Shown here one piece after another: positions 48,401 to 62,800 of a DNA stretch of 64,000 nt (its first letter is position 1; each line of letters starts with the position of its first letter). The notes under the pieces are model-generated. The model saw only the letters and a list, made by a program, of their open reading frames with translations. It was not told where the DNA came from and did no database searches. This DNA is from Serinus canaria (Eukaryota; Chordata; Aves; Passeriformes; Fringillidae). The stretch is taken from positions 11,378,015-11,442,014 of the forward strand of contig NC_066331.1 of the NCBI RefSeq assembly GCF_022539315.1, written 5' to 3'. A program made the position numbers and the translations under genes.

Positions 48401-51400
48401 GCTTCAGTAGGCAGGTGAATGTGTGTTCACCTGAAGCCAAAGGGAAACCTTGTCCTGCATCCCACACATATGGATCTCCTATGACATATACCCAAGTATT
48501 TTCACAGACATATCCTGCTCCCTTAAAATCTCCTTTAAACCATTTTCAGAATTTCTCCTTTCATCCTCTGTGATTAAATGACTGAATTCCTAAATATTTG
48601 TAAATTAAAACTCATAAGGATTTAATAAACTGAGCTGATATAAGGATACAAAAAAGGTGGTCTGTTTTTAATCCTACACCAAGGCTGTTGTAAAGAAATC
48701 TGGGTGAGTACCCAGCTCTCATCTAAAATTCAGTCCTGTTTCAGCAAGCAGCCAGTGAAGCAAAACCACAGAAGCCTGAATGGTAAATACTTTGTTGCAT
48801 CTTTTATCCATTAAAATACTATCTCTCACATAAGAAAACAGACTTTATAAAAGAAGTCAGAGCTAAGACGAAAGAACTTTCTCTTCTGAAGCTGATAATT
48901 ACATGGTTAATTTAAGCTGTGCACTTCATTCTGTATGGAGCTACCTTTGATTTAAGGGTTTGCTGTAATCTGTCCCTCCCAGCAGCCTTAAAAACACACA
49001 CAAATTAACCATTCAAAACAGTCAGAGTCAGTGCAGGAATCCTGACTCTTATGAAAGGTAGCAACTAAAAGTACATAATCCATAATACCCTGCATAATGT
49101 AATAGTCAAAATGGCTATATTACTGGAAAATGAGAAAATGTTACCATATGTGAAGATGAGAACTTCTATAAATTAAAATAGAAAAATGAAGTCCTGTAAG
49201 CAATATACACCAGAGTGGTCTAAATATAACTTTGCAACTGTCATGTAAGAACCCTGTTAACTTGAATTAAAAGCTGACACCACCCAACAGCAGGATAATT
49301 GCCCAGAGCAGCGTGTCTCGCTCACGTTCCCTGGCACTCATTCCCTGTGCCCAGGCCCTCAGCCCTGCCACAACACCGGAGGCATAGGACACAGGCATCA
49401 TCACCCTGTAGGGCAACAGCTTTGGTATTCTAACCCAGGCAGCTCATGATTTTCATCCCCCAGTGCCCACTCAGAGATTTAAATAAGTGAATGGTATCAA
49501 AGTCCACATGAGAGAGGCTGGTTTGCACAGTTGTCAGTGTCACCACGAAAGGCGAAGGGGCTGCCAAAGAAAAAATACACAAGAATGGATTCAAGATCTC
49601 ACATTGCTAGAGCAAAATATCCCTGAACCTGTCCTGATACTGGTGTCTGCCCTGCTGCAAGCTCAGCAAGAGATATCTGGGATGGGAGAGGAGAAATTCC
49701 CAGGATTGGATACTGCAGCATTCCCCTCAATGTGGGCTCCGTGGGGATCACAGCAGTGCCAGCTTGAGGTACTACAGCAAGAATAAACAAATTTCATCTG
49801 CTAAGTACAGCTCTGTCATAGTTCTAACAAGTGACTATAAACATGAAAAAAACTCACTTCTAAGATGAATCTGTTAATAAAAATAACTTTAAGACTTTAA
49901 AAAAAAATCTTCATAAGAGTTTTCTAAATGTGTAATATCCTACACGCCAAGTTCTCCTGATCAGGTAACAACTACTTCTTACTGCTGAAATAATAAAGTT
50001 ATGCTACCTTTTCCAGCAGAGGCTTTCCAGCAGTACAGGATGAAGTTTAAGCAGTAGATGCACACTTTCCCAGAAGGAGCAAGTGTTAATTTTAAAAAAA
50101 TAATTTTGAAATGTACTTTAAGTTTTAAAATATATTGAGAAACCCCAGACATTAAATACTTAACAGAGTATTTCTGGCAGTGTGTGCAGAATGTGTCTGG
50201 GTATTTCAACACAAATAGGGAAAACACTGCTAGAAGCCCTGACTTTTCTCCAAAATCCCTGGATTTTGGATCCAGGGCAGTTCTCTCAGTTTGAAGTAAG
50301 CTCTAGTCTGGATCCAGCTTGTGCAAGCACAACATGCACCCCGCCAGCTCCAGAAAGCAACAGCTGTGTGCGCACCTCCACAAACCTCTGCACACTTACA
50401 GCGCGGGTAATAGAGGACAACACACCCCAGTGACTTACAGTTATTTAACCAAGTTTTCCAAACTATTCAGGAAATCACTTCTTCCTCCACCATACTCCGC
50501 AATCTAGATTGCGATCCTAAGTTATTTTGACAGAATCTTTTTAAAGTTCTCCACTACAGAAAAGGAGGGAAGCCAGTCAGCTTTACATCCAGGAACGGCA
50601 GGATCTGGGCTGGGAGCTTTTTGTCTTTGTGGTTTGCTGCTGTAATTCCAAAACCACACACAGCGCCAGAGCTTTAGACTACTATTAGAAATGTGACTTA
50701 GGAATATATTAAGAACACTCATGGGAAGGGGAACTGAACTTTAATGCGGCTTCCTGGAGGCTGTTCTGGCACTGGAGAAAAATCAGACACTACACAGTAG
50801 TGGATTGGTAATAAACTAACCCAGAGCAGGACTTTCAGCCACTGTCAGGTACGTGGAGCCATGAACAGAAAAAACATGTAGTATGAAATCACAGCCCCAC
50901 ATGGCACAAAGCAGATTTTTCAGTGTGGGCAAAAAACACTCACATAGAGCTGTATTTGTCCATGGTAGTGGAGAGGAAAATTTTAAGAGCTTTGGACCAG
51001 GTCTTTGATTTGCATCTTTCTCCCTATTATTATTTATAACACTGAAGATAACTTTTTATTTTACAGGCCCCCATAGTCACTAGAATAAACAAATCATTAT
51101 TTCAATAAGAAATGCAGAGCATAGGCATAATGCAAATCATAAATCTGTGAGACAAAGCAGAACCATTCAGGTTTTCAAAAAAAAAAGTACTTGGTGTTTA
51201 CCAGGCATAAAAATACAGGCACCCCAACATATTTTTTTATAACTAAAAGCTCTATTTCTAGCAATTACCACAGAGTTTTCAAAAGTTTTCCATCTTTTTG
51301 GACAAGCAATGATTTAATTCACATTTTAATTATGCTACAGAGAGATTATTATTCTGTAACAAATAAATAGCATTAAGTCAGTTAGAAGTTATTTCAGGCA

Positions 51401-52521
51401 TTACAAAATTACTGAGACGCCCTGCTAACATGTATCATTTCTTTTCCAACTTTTCTCCGTCCTCTATTACTGAAAGAAAGGCCTACACAATCAAATGGAA
51501 AATACAGTACATACTTCTCAACAGGAAACTGAAATTGGCTACACACCAAGCACATCAGTATTCAGAGATCTACATAAAATAAAAAAAGTTAAATTAAGTT
51601 GACTGTCTCCTAGCACTTTTGATTACTCCAATTATAAAATCAAAGCCATTCCCGTGTTTGCAGTGATGCCAATGGGTGGATGAATTAAATATGCTTTCAC
51701 TATGAGATGTCTACTTTTGAGGTTCACTGCCCTCCTGTTTTCAAGCGGCACATAAAAATATTCCTATTTAGCTCTGTAGGATCAATCCTATGCCTGTTAA
51801 ATGCAGCATAAATCTTCCACTGATTTCTGTCCAAACAGACTTTGACTAAAGCAAATGCAAATACAATGAACTAACACACTACTCTGAGCAAGAGAATTAC
51901 ACAAAGCATAAATAAACTTCAAAAATAAAAAAAAATAATTCTCAGACCTTTCATATGATACAGTCAAATACACAGGTTACTTTTTATTAAAATTTTATTT
52001 TGCTAACTAAAATTAGTTTCTTTTATATTCCCCTTCTCCAAATCATTCCAAACAGCATCTGAAAGCTCAGACACGTGCTATTCAAATTCTAGTCAATGCT
52101 AGAATTTATCTAGTTTCTAAAATATTATCCTATTTGCTGGCAGAAACTGTTCCAGGCATGGAGGCAATTAGTTCTGTTAGCACTCTTCAGAAAGGCTGGA
52201 GAATCCCTTGGGATTTCTAGGGGGAAATGGGAACAGTAAGGGCACGTTCAATGTGATCCCCCCCTCCCCAGCCAACCACAGATGTCCGATTAAAAGGCCA
52301 ATTAAAGGAACATTAACCTTTAACCAAAAATATAACAGTAGTTTAAATTAGTCAAGAAATCCAGAGCTGAATGTTATTTCAAACTCCTTCTCCTCCACAG
52401 ACTTTCTTTAAAGTGTTAACCATTCATTTCTGTTTTATGAGGGCAACACTGCGCATAAAACTAACATTTTTGAGGTTAACACTTGGCTAACTTGGAGAAA
52501 CAATGTTGTCACAGGAATGTT
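36462..52521. other. Intronic stretch without recognised exons or clear repeats
   Basis: In these 16 kb I see AT-rich single-copy-looking sequence with scattered short homopolymers and no CR1, LTR or RNA gene. Many 60-100 codon frames exist on both strands. One at 43291-43479 is listed separately because its composition looks more protein-like. The COX10 exon expected upstream was sought here and not found. Confidence 0.5.
43291..43479 (-). other. Unrecognised 62-codon open frame, protein-like composition
   Basis: The frame starts Met-Ala-Trp-Leu-Lys-Lys-Phe-Gln and ends with an acidic run and Tyr-Tyr-Tyr-Tyr-Leu-Phe before TAG. The frame stays open about 18 codons upstream of the Met. It has charged and aromatic residues in a balance more typical of real protein than of its neighbours, and no TM segment. 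I do not recognise a family. It could be a decayed transposon or retrocopy fragment or chance. There is no promoter, splice or homology support. Confidence 0.2.
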
Positions 52522-52542
52522 AAAAAAAAAAAAAAAAAAAAA
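52522..52542. repeat. Poly-A tract, 21 A
   Basis: A run of 21 A follows TGTT and precedes GAAAATAAAA. It is not preceded by a recognisable retrocopy or LINE tail. Confidence 0.95.
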
Positions 52543-55500
52543 GAAAATAAAAACCACCAAACTGCAACCGCGTATCTGCAACATACATTTTAAACCTTTT
52601 GAAAGTTAAGGCGGGGATAAAAGTCTAAACCAGGATTTACTTTGGAGTAAATTTATCAGCGAAGTACCCACACGTTCATGTATCGCAGTCTGCTACACAT
52701 TTTTCAACATTCAATCCTGTAATTGATTTCAAAAAACAACCATAAACAACCCTCAGATACAAGGGTTATACTGCCATTTAATGGTTAAACAGAGGGCATA
52801 CAACCATCTTTTGCATTAGGAGACTAAAGGACATACTGCTTAAAGTAAACCTGGAGTAATGTCTGCAACAGAGATGAAATAACAAAATGTACTGATGTTG
52901 CTTAAAACTGAAAAAGCAAAGTGGTGAGAGATGCACAAAATACAGGGAGTGGGAATAAACCCACCTACCCAGGAATTAACAGAAGCACCTCTGATTAAGT
53001 GCAGTGCCCCCCGTCACTGGTCACTGGCATTTTTCTAATTGACACCAAATTAGCATTTACTACCCCAGAGCCCGGTGTGGCAAACACTTGAATAGGGGCT
53101 CCTTGACGGCTTGGCTCCTGCTCGAGGTGTAACCAACAAGATTTAGGGAGCTCCAGGCTGGGCCGGCGCTGGCAGGGAGCTGCACACTCTGCCCTGCGCC
53201 CCAGCCCCACACCCTAAAACAATGCATTAATTCTGCATTCACCCGGCCTTCGGAGACGGTGCTTAATGTGATTAGTGCTGCTGTCTACCCAACTTAAGTG
53301 CTGAGCATGCTTTAAAAGCTGAAAGTAGTGCAGATGTCTTCTGCTACCCAGAACATTAGAGCTGAAGTCTTCTCAGAGGGCAGAGAATAAAGATGAAATC
53401 TTTTCACAAGGGGCATAAAAGAAATGCCAATATCCTTGCACACACACCCAGTAGTACAGCTCAGCCTTGTTTTCTGCTGGGTTGGCTTGTTTTTTCTTTA
53501 CTATAACCAGCACCAAAAGCTATTTTCCTGTTAATTGTTTAATCAAAATTATTTTATGATTTTGTGTCTCTCTGATCCTGCCTAAGTATGCCGTTTAATA
53601 TATTTTCTCAAGCTTCCCAAGTTAGTTTTCTGAAAATAGTTTAATAACAGTAACCAACATTTGCTTTTTAGACTGTATTAACAGAAAAAGAGGAAGTAAT
53701 TAAATTAATGACTTGAAAATACTTACTGTAAGTAAAATGAATAAAAATAGTATAAAAATGGCCTTTAAAAGTTTTTTGACAGTATTTTTGTGTTTAATGC
53801 TGTACTTACTACCATGGCTATTTTAAATACCTGTAAAAGGAACATTTTATTTGTGTGCATTTGCTTGCACCTAGTTGCTGAGGGGACTCTAAAGATGAAG
53901 CTAAATGTTAATTAAGGTTAGTTTTCCAGAAAAAAAATTCTACAAACATCTCAGGAGTAAATTTATCATATGACTTTTTTGAATCTGTGATCCACAGAAA
54001 TAAAGGCCACTAGCACAGCTGATGAAATTCAACTTCAAAGGGAAAACTTGATGTTCCCAATTGTTTTAATAAAATGAAAGAAAAAGGCGAATTCAAAAGT
54101 TAGTTTTATTAATTATAGACAGGATCCTTGAACAGCTCCTTAGCCACATGCTCTGGCTGGTGCTATCTTACATGACAAATCTGTGGCGTTGAGCCCCACG
54201 CTGACAAGACCCGCCGTGCATATGTTGATTACTGCTTTGGAAGGACCACCCAGAAAGACAATTCCATTGAACACCTCTCTTCCAGTAGGTAACAGGGAAT
54301 ACACACACCAAATACACTGCCTGAAAAATTAAAACCTTGCAAATAATTTCAAGCAGAAATGCACCAATTGCAAAAAGGACAAACTAGACAAACTTACTTC
54401 TCAGCGCTGTCGGATGGTCACACTACCCCAGTTCACCAGCAAATCTGTTTCTGTCCCAGTTGAAATGGTCTTTGGCAAAAATAATATTCCACACTGAGAA
54501 AGCAACTTGCCTTTTACATGCATAAAAACATATCCATGCCTTGGATAAAGCACTGAAGCTCTTTTCTGGTTACTATGCTGTTCCACTGCAGGAAAAGCCT
54601 GTTTGGTGAGTGGTCCCATCTTCCATGATATTTATGCTTGGTTTTCACTGCATCTGTTTTAAAATACTCCAGAAACTTGGTGTTGAAAGTGATTGACCAT
54701 ACAAACATCCTGTTCTCTCCACATTCAAGTCTCAGCTACTTTTCTCACACAGACTGCTGCTGAAACATCTTTAACAGCTCCCCAGTCCCAGAAACACGCT
54801 GGTCTTTGTGCTCCTCAGGGCATCACTCACAACCCTGCAGTTTCCCAAACTAGTGCCTACATAAAAGCAAAAAAAGTTGAAACAGATCACTGTGTACTTC
54901 TAGAACCTACAGCTGTTACTTTGGAGCACAAAGATTAAAATTTCAGCAACCAGGTCATTCCTCCATCCCACTGCTGGATGATGCAGGACGCTGAGCCACA
55001 AAAGCACTGACGGGAGAACATGAGAAAAACAGCCTGGACACATATGGTTTGACTTAACATTAACTGACTAAAGGTATTTTGACTAGTTCCACAGCTAAAT
55101 TACATGCACCTGTTGCACGCGTTAGTAGCACCTACATCCTACTCCAAACACAAGGATGTGAGCCTGGGGATGTAAGACTCAAGAAGATTACATTTCACAT
55201 GTTTAGCACTCGAACAGAGTAGATTTATTTATCAATTTCACAGTTTCCTTGAAATAAACCACTTACATTAAAATAATTCAACCTAATATGCCATAAAAAT
55301 AACATTTGAACACTCTAATTTATACGTTTTAATATACTGTTAATTTTTTGATCTGTGCAAAAATAATTTATCAGCATCCAGTTTGTAGCATGGATTTTCA
55401 GGGCCAAACCAAATGAATCATGAGAGTAAAATGTTCCTGCCTTTCTAATACCTTTAATTTCAGTAATTAACCATAACAAATAGAGCCAGTCTATCTAACA

Positions 55501-58500
55501 TGCCTAAGCTTTTTTGATGTTTACACTTTTTTGCTCTGTCAATGAGGTCACCAATGGATATGTTATTTTCCCCTCCTGCACCATCCTGTATCTGAGCCTC
55601 CACCATCTGGGAATGCAGGTTGGGTCTACCTTTCCCAAAGAGAGGCTCATAAACCAAGCAAAGAGCAAGATAAGCACAGGTACAGAACAGCTGCATATAG
55701 GAGAACCAAGAGAGAGCAGCTTTCCTCAGCCTGGAAAAGGACAAGAGAGGAAGAATACAAGAGACATCCACAAAATCATAAAAGGCATGAAGAACCAACT
55801 GGGACGTGAGTGGCCATTGCCCCTCGCAGTGCTAAAGAGGGGAATTGGACGAATCCATGGAGGGAAGTTTGCACAGATACAGACACCACCGCTGTCTCTG
55901 ACAAAAGACCTGCTGGAAAGTCTTCTGGAGACTTCTCCCCTCATGTCTGTACACATCTTAAGTATCTACTACCATACAATTTTGTTATGGAACTTCACCT
56001 TCTAAAGAAAAATACCCTTTTCCATCTCGACTCCAAACAAGTGTTGCAGGGTAAGCTCAAGGGACAATGAAAAGGAGAAGGAACCTCAACACTGCAGAAG
56101 CAGGGAAGATCTGGAGACACCAACCAGACTTTCCTAGGCTCTCACTCCCCAAGAATTCCCACTATCCCTGCAGGCACCCAGGGAGTGGGTGGGAGCTGCC
56201 CAGTTATGTTTCATGGAGGACAAGAAGAAATTCTCAGCTTCTAGGAGCTCCTATGTCCAGCATCCTTCTCCCAGTGTTGCCAACAGGCAACAGGGCTAGG
56301 AAGAGATTAATGAGAAAACCCAATGGGTCTGAGACAGAGGGTCATCCATGAATCCTGCTGAATAGAGAATCCTTGCACCAGACAGCCTTGGCTTGACCAT
56401 CCCTAGGATAGTCTTTCTTTTGTGAGAAACTAAGAAAACAAAGCTTGCTTATGATTTAAAACAAGCAGGGAAGGCTTTCTGCAGTTACCTATAGAAGGGC
56501 TGTTTATGCTTAGTGCTGCACAAGGACCAAAAAGTTGAGCTTTCCCAAATTTTTCTTAGGGAATATTAGGCAAATCAGCCCTACCACTCCCCACACCTCA
56601 GCTATGACAATTACAGATGCCCAGCTTCAGAGATGCTCTGTGGACTCTGGAGTTCACACCAGTGGTACCTGAAGCCATTAAAAGAGACTTACAGACAGTC
56701 ACTGGAGCACTCTGCTCCAGTGACTTACAGACAGTCACTGCAAACAACTCAGCAGCTGCCCTCAAATGTAAAAACCTGCTCATAATAAGTTGGAACCCAT
56801 CACAATTAAGCTACTTTCAGTATTGAAGATCATAATCAATATCAAAGAGATGATTTACTCTGAGGATTTCAAGTGACATCTGCTGAAATAAAATATAGTT
56901 TGGAAAAAGATTGTAAGAAGATGACTATGTTATTACCAATAACTTTTACATCTGTCATTAATTTTCACTTGGTTTTATCTTCTCTCCTAGTCTGCATCCA
57001 ATTTCACATTGACTTGTGTTTTATTACAATCCCAATGCGGATCCCATCAACTGAAAAGACTAATAATTGCCTATGAAATGCAGCAAATAGTGCGGATATT
57101 GTTTCCCTTTCCTTAGCAAAGCACAGCATCTTGAGGCGACTGGCACAAAGAAGGATCGACAGCCTTGAAACGGTCTGTTTCCAGAATGCAAAGCAGCTAC
57201 AAATACATATGTGTGGACCAGAATGTTTCCCCCCAAACCTGGAAAGAGTTAATCAAGTTACACTGCTTGAATACGTTAGTGAATGATGTTGAAATGGCAC
57301 AGGAACATTCTCTAGCCCGGTATATCCCAGACAAACTTTCCCCAGTGACCATAATTTAAGGCAACATTTTAAAACAGCTCTTTAAATCTCAGTGTTACAG
57401 AAAACTGCTGAGGCTCATAACACAACCTCTCTTGCCTTCCTCCCCTGACAACACAGCAAGCTCAAAAGTATACGTTTAACACCCAAGGGTCCTACCTGTC
57501 TTTAAGGAATTTTTATAAAGTAGATGGCTACCTCAGGCTATTTAAGTACTTTGTAGTAAGACATCAATGGCATGTATAGAGATATTCCTTTGATCATTAC
57601 ACCAATGAAAATAAATAAGAAAACAATCCCTAAATCTTCACCATAAAAATTTATGCTTGGAACTCACCGATGTAAGAATCATCATACCACAAAACCACAA
57701 ATAGTATTCAATTCAGTCTCTGTGTTCTCACTCATGCGGTAGCCTTTGATATTCCCCATGATGAAAAATGAGTACATTTTACTACAAAGATGATTTGTGA
57801 ACAAAGCCCTTTTTACTTTGGTTTCCTACTGAAGAACAAGAAATCTAAAGTTAAAGGAGGAAATCGATAGCTGGGCTAATTATTAGCCAAAACCAACAAT
57901 AAATGAATGAAACAGAGATTTTCCCTTTTGTAATTTCTAGCAGCACATTTCAAAATTTTCTTTTTATTGTTCCATTTCTCAGCTCAGAATTCAAATTATC
58001 ATAATACGAGGCAGAATTTAAACTGTTTTCATTTTCATTGCCTACACTGAAGATACAGAATTGTCCTCCTTTTGCTGTATAACTAAGCCTCCCCAAATGA
58101 AATGTTACACAAGTTTTATTTTAAGGGCTGCTCTTGAAGAAAGAGAGGATGTGAACATCTGTGAAGAGCAAGTGCAGAGAGAAAACAAAAATATGTAGAT
58201 AAATCATTAGTTATATTAAGATACAAAACAGGCACCCAAAGAATGACATAAATGTAAATGAACTTTGGGATCTGGTCTCTTAATTTGACAGCTGTTTGAC
58301 AACTGCAAAATGGAAAACTGACCGCAGACAACTGTGTATAAATGAGACTATTAAGCAGAAGAATTTCATATGGAATGATACAATATACAGTGCAGTAACT
58401 CCTCACATGGGAATAGATAAATGTACACTGGAATTTTTATTGTCTTTGAAGGTGGTGATGTTAAAAAGACTTGAATTTCACAAAGAGGAGCTCTATGCTA

Positions 58501-59719
58501 CATTATCACAATTAATGCCACTTTCTGAAATACAATGACTGACGCCTGCAGAAAGAATGCTCACACAGAACTCACAGGCATTTAAAAAAATATATCCAAG
58601 GATATGTGTCCAGTATATCTCCAGTGTCTGGAGACACAGAAAAAAAGTCTTCTGCACTTGAGCTGCAAATTCAAAGTCAGCAAAATTATACAATGAATAG
58701 ATCATGGGATAACTTATTTGAGGGGTTTCTTTGAAAGTGTTGCAGGCAGTCACAATTACACATGGAATCTGTATCACCAAAGCAGCACCAGAACAGACTG
58801 ATCCATGGAGACAGTGGCTTAAGGAAATACTCTGCAATTTTGGCCTCTACGGACAGATCTTCTTGGAAAGAGCAGCAAAGCAGTGAGGGGGAAGCTTTTA
58901 TGATGACTGCCTGAAGCACGGTTAAAATTTTATATTCTCAGCAGTAACAGAGAATTAAATGTGAAACAGAGACAAACTCTACTTTTAGATGTAACCAATA
59001 TTTTCTACTCATCCTTCTGCTCTAGATTCCACTGAATAGGGCAGATCTTCCAAAAGCATCCCCAGGTACCACTTCTTCACATTCTCCAGTAACATAAGGA
59101 GCCATTTGTGATAAGTATGTTTCATTTGAAAGCAGTTAAGCATTTGGCTCTTTGTTCTATTTCTCTCTATGGGACAAATACTTAAAATCAGCCTTTCCTA
59201 GGCTGATGAATTGGCAGCCTCTCTTTTCAACCACAAAAAACCAACAAGAGTTGCACAACCTGTAATAGAAGAGACAAAAAAAAAGCCACCCAAGCACTTG
59301 TAGCAAAATCCAGACTTAAAAAGTTACAGTTTTCCAAGCTAACCTAACAAAAGGTTAGCAGTGACAGCAGCAGAAGTAAAGATTTTGAGAGTCAAGTGAC
59401 TGCAGTGGCTGGATCTTTGGATAGAAAAGCTATTTGCTGTCTATTAACTTTAATTTTCAGTAGCACTTTGTTAGGGGTGGGATTTATTGGGGGTTTCAGT
59501 ATCTCTTGGGGGTCGTTAGGGATTTTTTTCCTAGATCTTGTGTTCAGTTTTTCTGTCTCAATGTAATTCAAGTGGTCAGTAATGAAATTGAAACTGAAAA
59601 ATAAACAAAGCAAATCCCAAAGATATCAAATGAGACATAAGCACCACCACCAAAACCTTGAACATCCAAACCTCTTGGAGCTAGGACTTGCACTGTAACT
59701 GCATCGTCTGAAGAATCAC
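52543..59719. other. Intronic stretch without recognised genes
   Basis: The sequence is AT-rich with one local repeat and inverted repeat at 56686-56740. Open frames at 55460-56005 on both strands overlap each other and lack motifs. No exon of COX10 was seen. Confidence 0.5.
56686..56740. repeat. Direct repeat flanking a small inverted repeat
   Basis: GACTTACAGACAGTCACTG occurs at 56686-56704 and exactly again at 56722-56740. Between and overlapping them are CACTGGAG (56700-56707) and its complement CTCCAGTG (56715-56722), an 8-bp stem with a 7-base loop. Confidence 0.93.
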
Positions 59720-59895
59720 AGTCACAAAATATCCTGAGTTGGAAGGGAGACACAAGAATCATGGAGCCCTGGCCCTGCACAAACACCCCAACAATCCCAC
59801 TCCATGCCTGAGATGTTGTCCTAACACTCCTGGAGCTCTGGCAGCCTTGGGGCCATGACCATTCCCTGGGAAGCCTGTTTAGTGCCCAACTATGC
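59720..59895 (-). repeat. CR1 LINE 3'-end fragment (second subfamily)
   Basis: The plus strand reads AGTCACAAAATATCCTGAG, TTGGAAGGGAGACAC, GGCCCTGCACAAACACCCC, CAACAATCCCACTCC, GCCTGAGATGTTGTCCTAAC and CTCTGGCAGCCTTGGGGCC. It is the same type as 20625-20845 and is less decayed. Confidence 0.9.
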
Positions 59896-62800
59896 TCTTT
59901 TGGTCATTTTTAACTTGCCTTTTCCTAAATTTTCTCATTCTTGTTTTTAAGAGACACTAAATAACCATCTCCTAAACATCTTCTCCCATCCAGTTGTGTT
60001 TTTACAGCCCTTCGTGATACCCCGCCTCACTGTCACCTACTTAATGCTACTCAGAAACTAATTGTGACAATGTAATAATACCACACATGGATTTATTCTT
60101 GAACAGTCCTGGCACAAAACCAACTCTACTTCAACTCTAGTCCAAGTTAAGCCCAGATATGACCAGAGTTATGGAATCACATCTGCATGACGACTTGAAC
60201 AAAGTTTGTGCTTTACAGGTTATTCATTTTCTCTGACTCTAGCAGTATCTCTAATAAAATGCTTGAAATCTCCCTACAAAACCTGCATTGCTCTTAAGCC
60301 CCTGCATCACCTCTTGGCCCCACTTCAAAAGAAACTTTAGAAACATCCAAATCAGTAGGGAGTTGAAGTCAACTATCATTTTCCTAGGGAGACACAAATG
60401 ATTTCCACAAGGAATGGTCCTTGCCCTGCAGACTTTAATCAGGGATGAAGAACGTGAACTCAACACACAGATCACAGTTCAACATCTTCCCAGTACAGCT
60501 GGAACTCTGCCAGGTGATATTCTCCATTTGTCCCTTCCAGACAAAGATCTGCTACTTACCCTCACACCAACAAGAGCCTTCCTCATTGAGGAAAACCCAG
60601 GTGAAAAGAAAAAGCCTGCCTTAAGCAGGGCTGGCTCTGCTGCACACTCCTGCTGCCAGGAAGAGGCCAAGAATCATGGCAAAAAAACTTTGGCAATCAG
60701 GCTGCAATCAGCACAAGCAGCAAGAGAAACACAGCAGAGACTTCCCTTCATTGTAACTTTATTTCTATTCCCAATTCTGCTCCCTTGCTGCCTAAGGCCA
60801 TTTCAGATAAACACTTTTATAATGGATGCCCTTCAAAGATAATATTTTGCTTTTAATGCTCTTTAATAAACACAAGGCATTCCAAGCCTTTAAGCAGCTT
60901 GTAAAAGGTTATTATTTTTTAAAGTATCTAACTTCAGAAAATAAAAATGAGTTTGAGGCCGAACTATCTAGCCTGTTCTCAAATGCCAGCACCTTTATAG
61001 TACTCTCTGAAGTTACAACAGATTGTCATGTCTCTGTTGGGAGCACCAACATAAATCTCAACTGTAATAAGAAGTCTTAAAAGGAGAATTATAGGGACAG
61101 ATTTTCATCTTCTAGAAGTCTGGTTTACTTCAAAAATTTACATAATCTATACAGATCCAGGCAGAGTTAGCCTTTAGTGACCTAAGAATACCAAACCTCC
61201 GAGATTTGCAGACACATCTGGTTTAAAGTCAAAGATTATATTATTAAGCTGCTATAACTCTTACATCTCCATCCACATGTCCCAATTTATTTCTTGTCCT
61301 AGTTTAATGATACTTCCAACATGTCCTGAGCTTTTCAATCTGGATGATGTACCTAATGATTTTGGTATTGAAAATCAACCTCCTCCTTCAGTTTCCATAC
61401 AGATCTCATAAAAGCCAAAAGAAATGGATTGCTGCCCAGAGATGTGGTTCACTTGTTCAATAAAGAGTTTGCGCTTAGAATCCTCTTAAAAAGCCACTTA
61501 ATGGCAAGTGCCTATTCAACACTACAAATAACTTTAAAAAAAAATTACTTCAGCTTTCTATTCATACCAGTGTTATAATCCCTCTTTCCTACGACATGGT
61601 GTGCCAAGACCCTCCCTGTCCCTTTTCTCATACCCTAGAGGTACCTCTTTTAACTTCTCTCTATGACAAGCTACAGCAGAGAAAGGGATGATTGGGACAC
61701 CTGCCTGTCCCAAGCTGTGGCAGATCAGGTCAGAAAAGCCAACATTGCACTACACCTTCCTGTAAAGCCTTGCAGCTTTGGAAAAAATAAGTCGAAAGCC
61801 ACACAAGATAACTACTTGCAGCCCAAACAAATGAGCATTCAAGTGCTTGCTCCAGCCCAGGCTTGCAGCAAAGCACAATCAGCTCTCTCCTAGGCAGGTC
61901 AACTCTTCACAGGCAGTTGACAACTAGAGTGTGGAACACAGTTAAAAGTCAGAGCAGAATGAAACTTTATTTTAAGAGAGACAACAGTCATGGAAAATTA
62001 AAGCAAGAGGACTTTTACTCAGTTTTACTGCACGTAAGTCCTTTCCCAAGATGACAAAGTAGAATCTGAACTCATGGTATTTATGTAGTATTTTTTAACT
62101 ATGGAAATTTGAAAACAGTTCAAAAGGAAAAAGACTACAAGAATGCTCTGGATTTGTGTTTCAATAAGCTTTTTCCCAAAGAAATGGTATTGGTAGGCTG
62201 TTTCAGGGAATCAGGAAATAATTTTCCTTAACCTGTCTGAGTCATACTTTGCCATATCGTTGCTATTTTTCGTACAGCACAGTACACTAGGTCCTCTATT
62301 GCTGTTTCTGAAACTGTCAGGAGTCTAATTCAAGGCAATAAACAGGTTGAATATGGCACCATTTAAATTACAAAAAGAAAATGACATTTCACTACTTATC
62401 TAATAAGGGTAGAATTTAGTACTTGTACTGCTAAAGGAATTCTGAGCTATTTGGAAACATCAAAACATGTACTTATAGACTAGCAAAAAAATAATAGCTA
62501 TTTTCACTCTTCTAAGCTTATAAAGGCAATGCCCCTGTGGATCAAAAGGCCAGATAAATCTCATTAAGTACTAGGTTTTCCCTTTTGTCTAGTCCTCTTT
62601 TCACATTGCCTCATTTCAGCCCTTTGAAATTCCTTTGTTCTGCCTGTGATCAGGGTTTCCAGGGAAAATCTGGCATTGGATCTAAGGGGAACCCCATGTC
62701 ACTGAAATACTCCTGACAATTCATCACTTAATGAATGATTTCTTTCTTACCCCCTACTTTGCTCTCACCCAGTGTTTCCACAGAACCTGAGAGTGTAGCG

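Noticed and set aside
55460..56005. Overlapping frames of 112 and 163 codons on opposite strands
   Set aside because: Both are open at once, with no motifs, splice sites or repeat homology, so chance is the simplest explanation.
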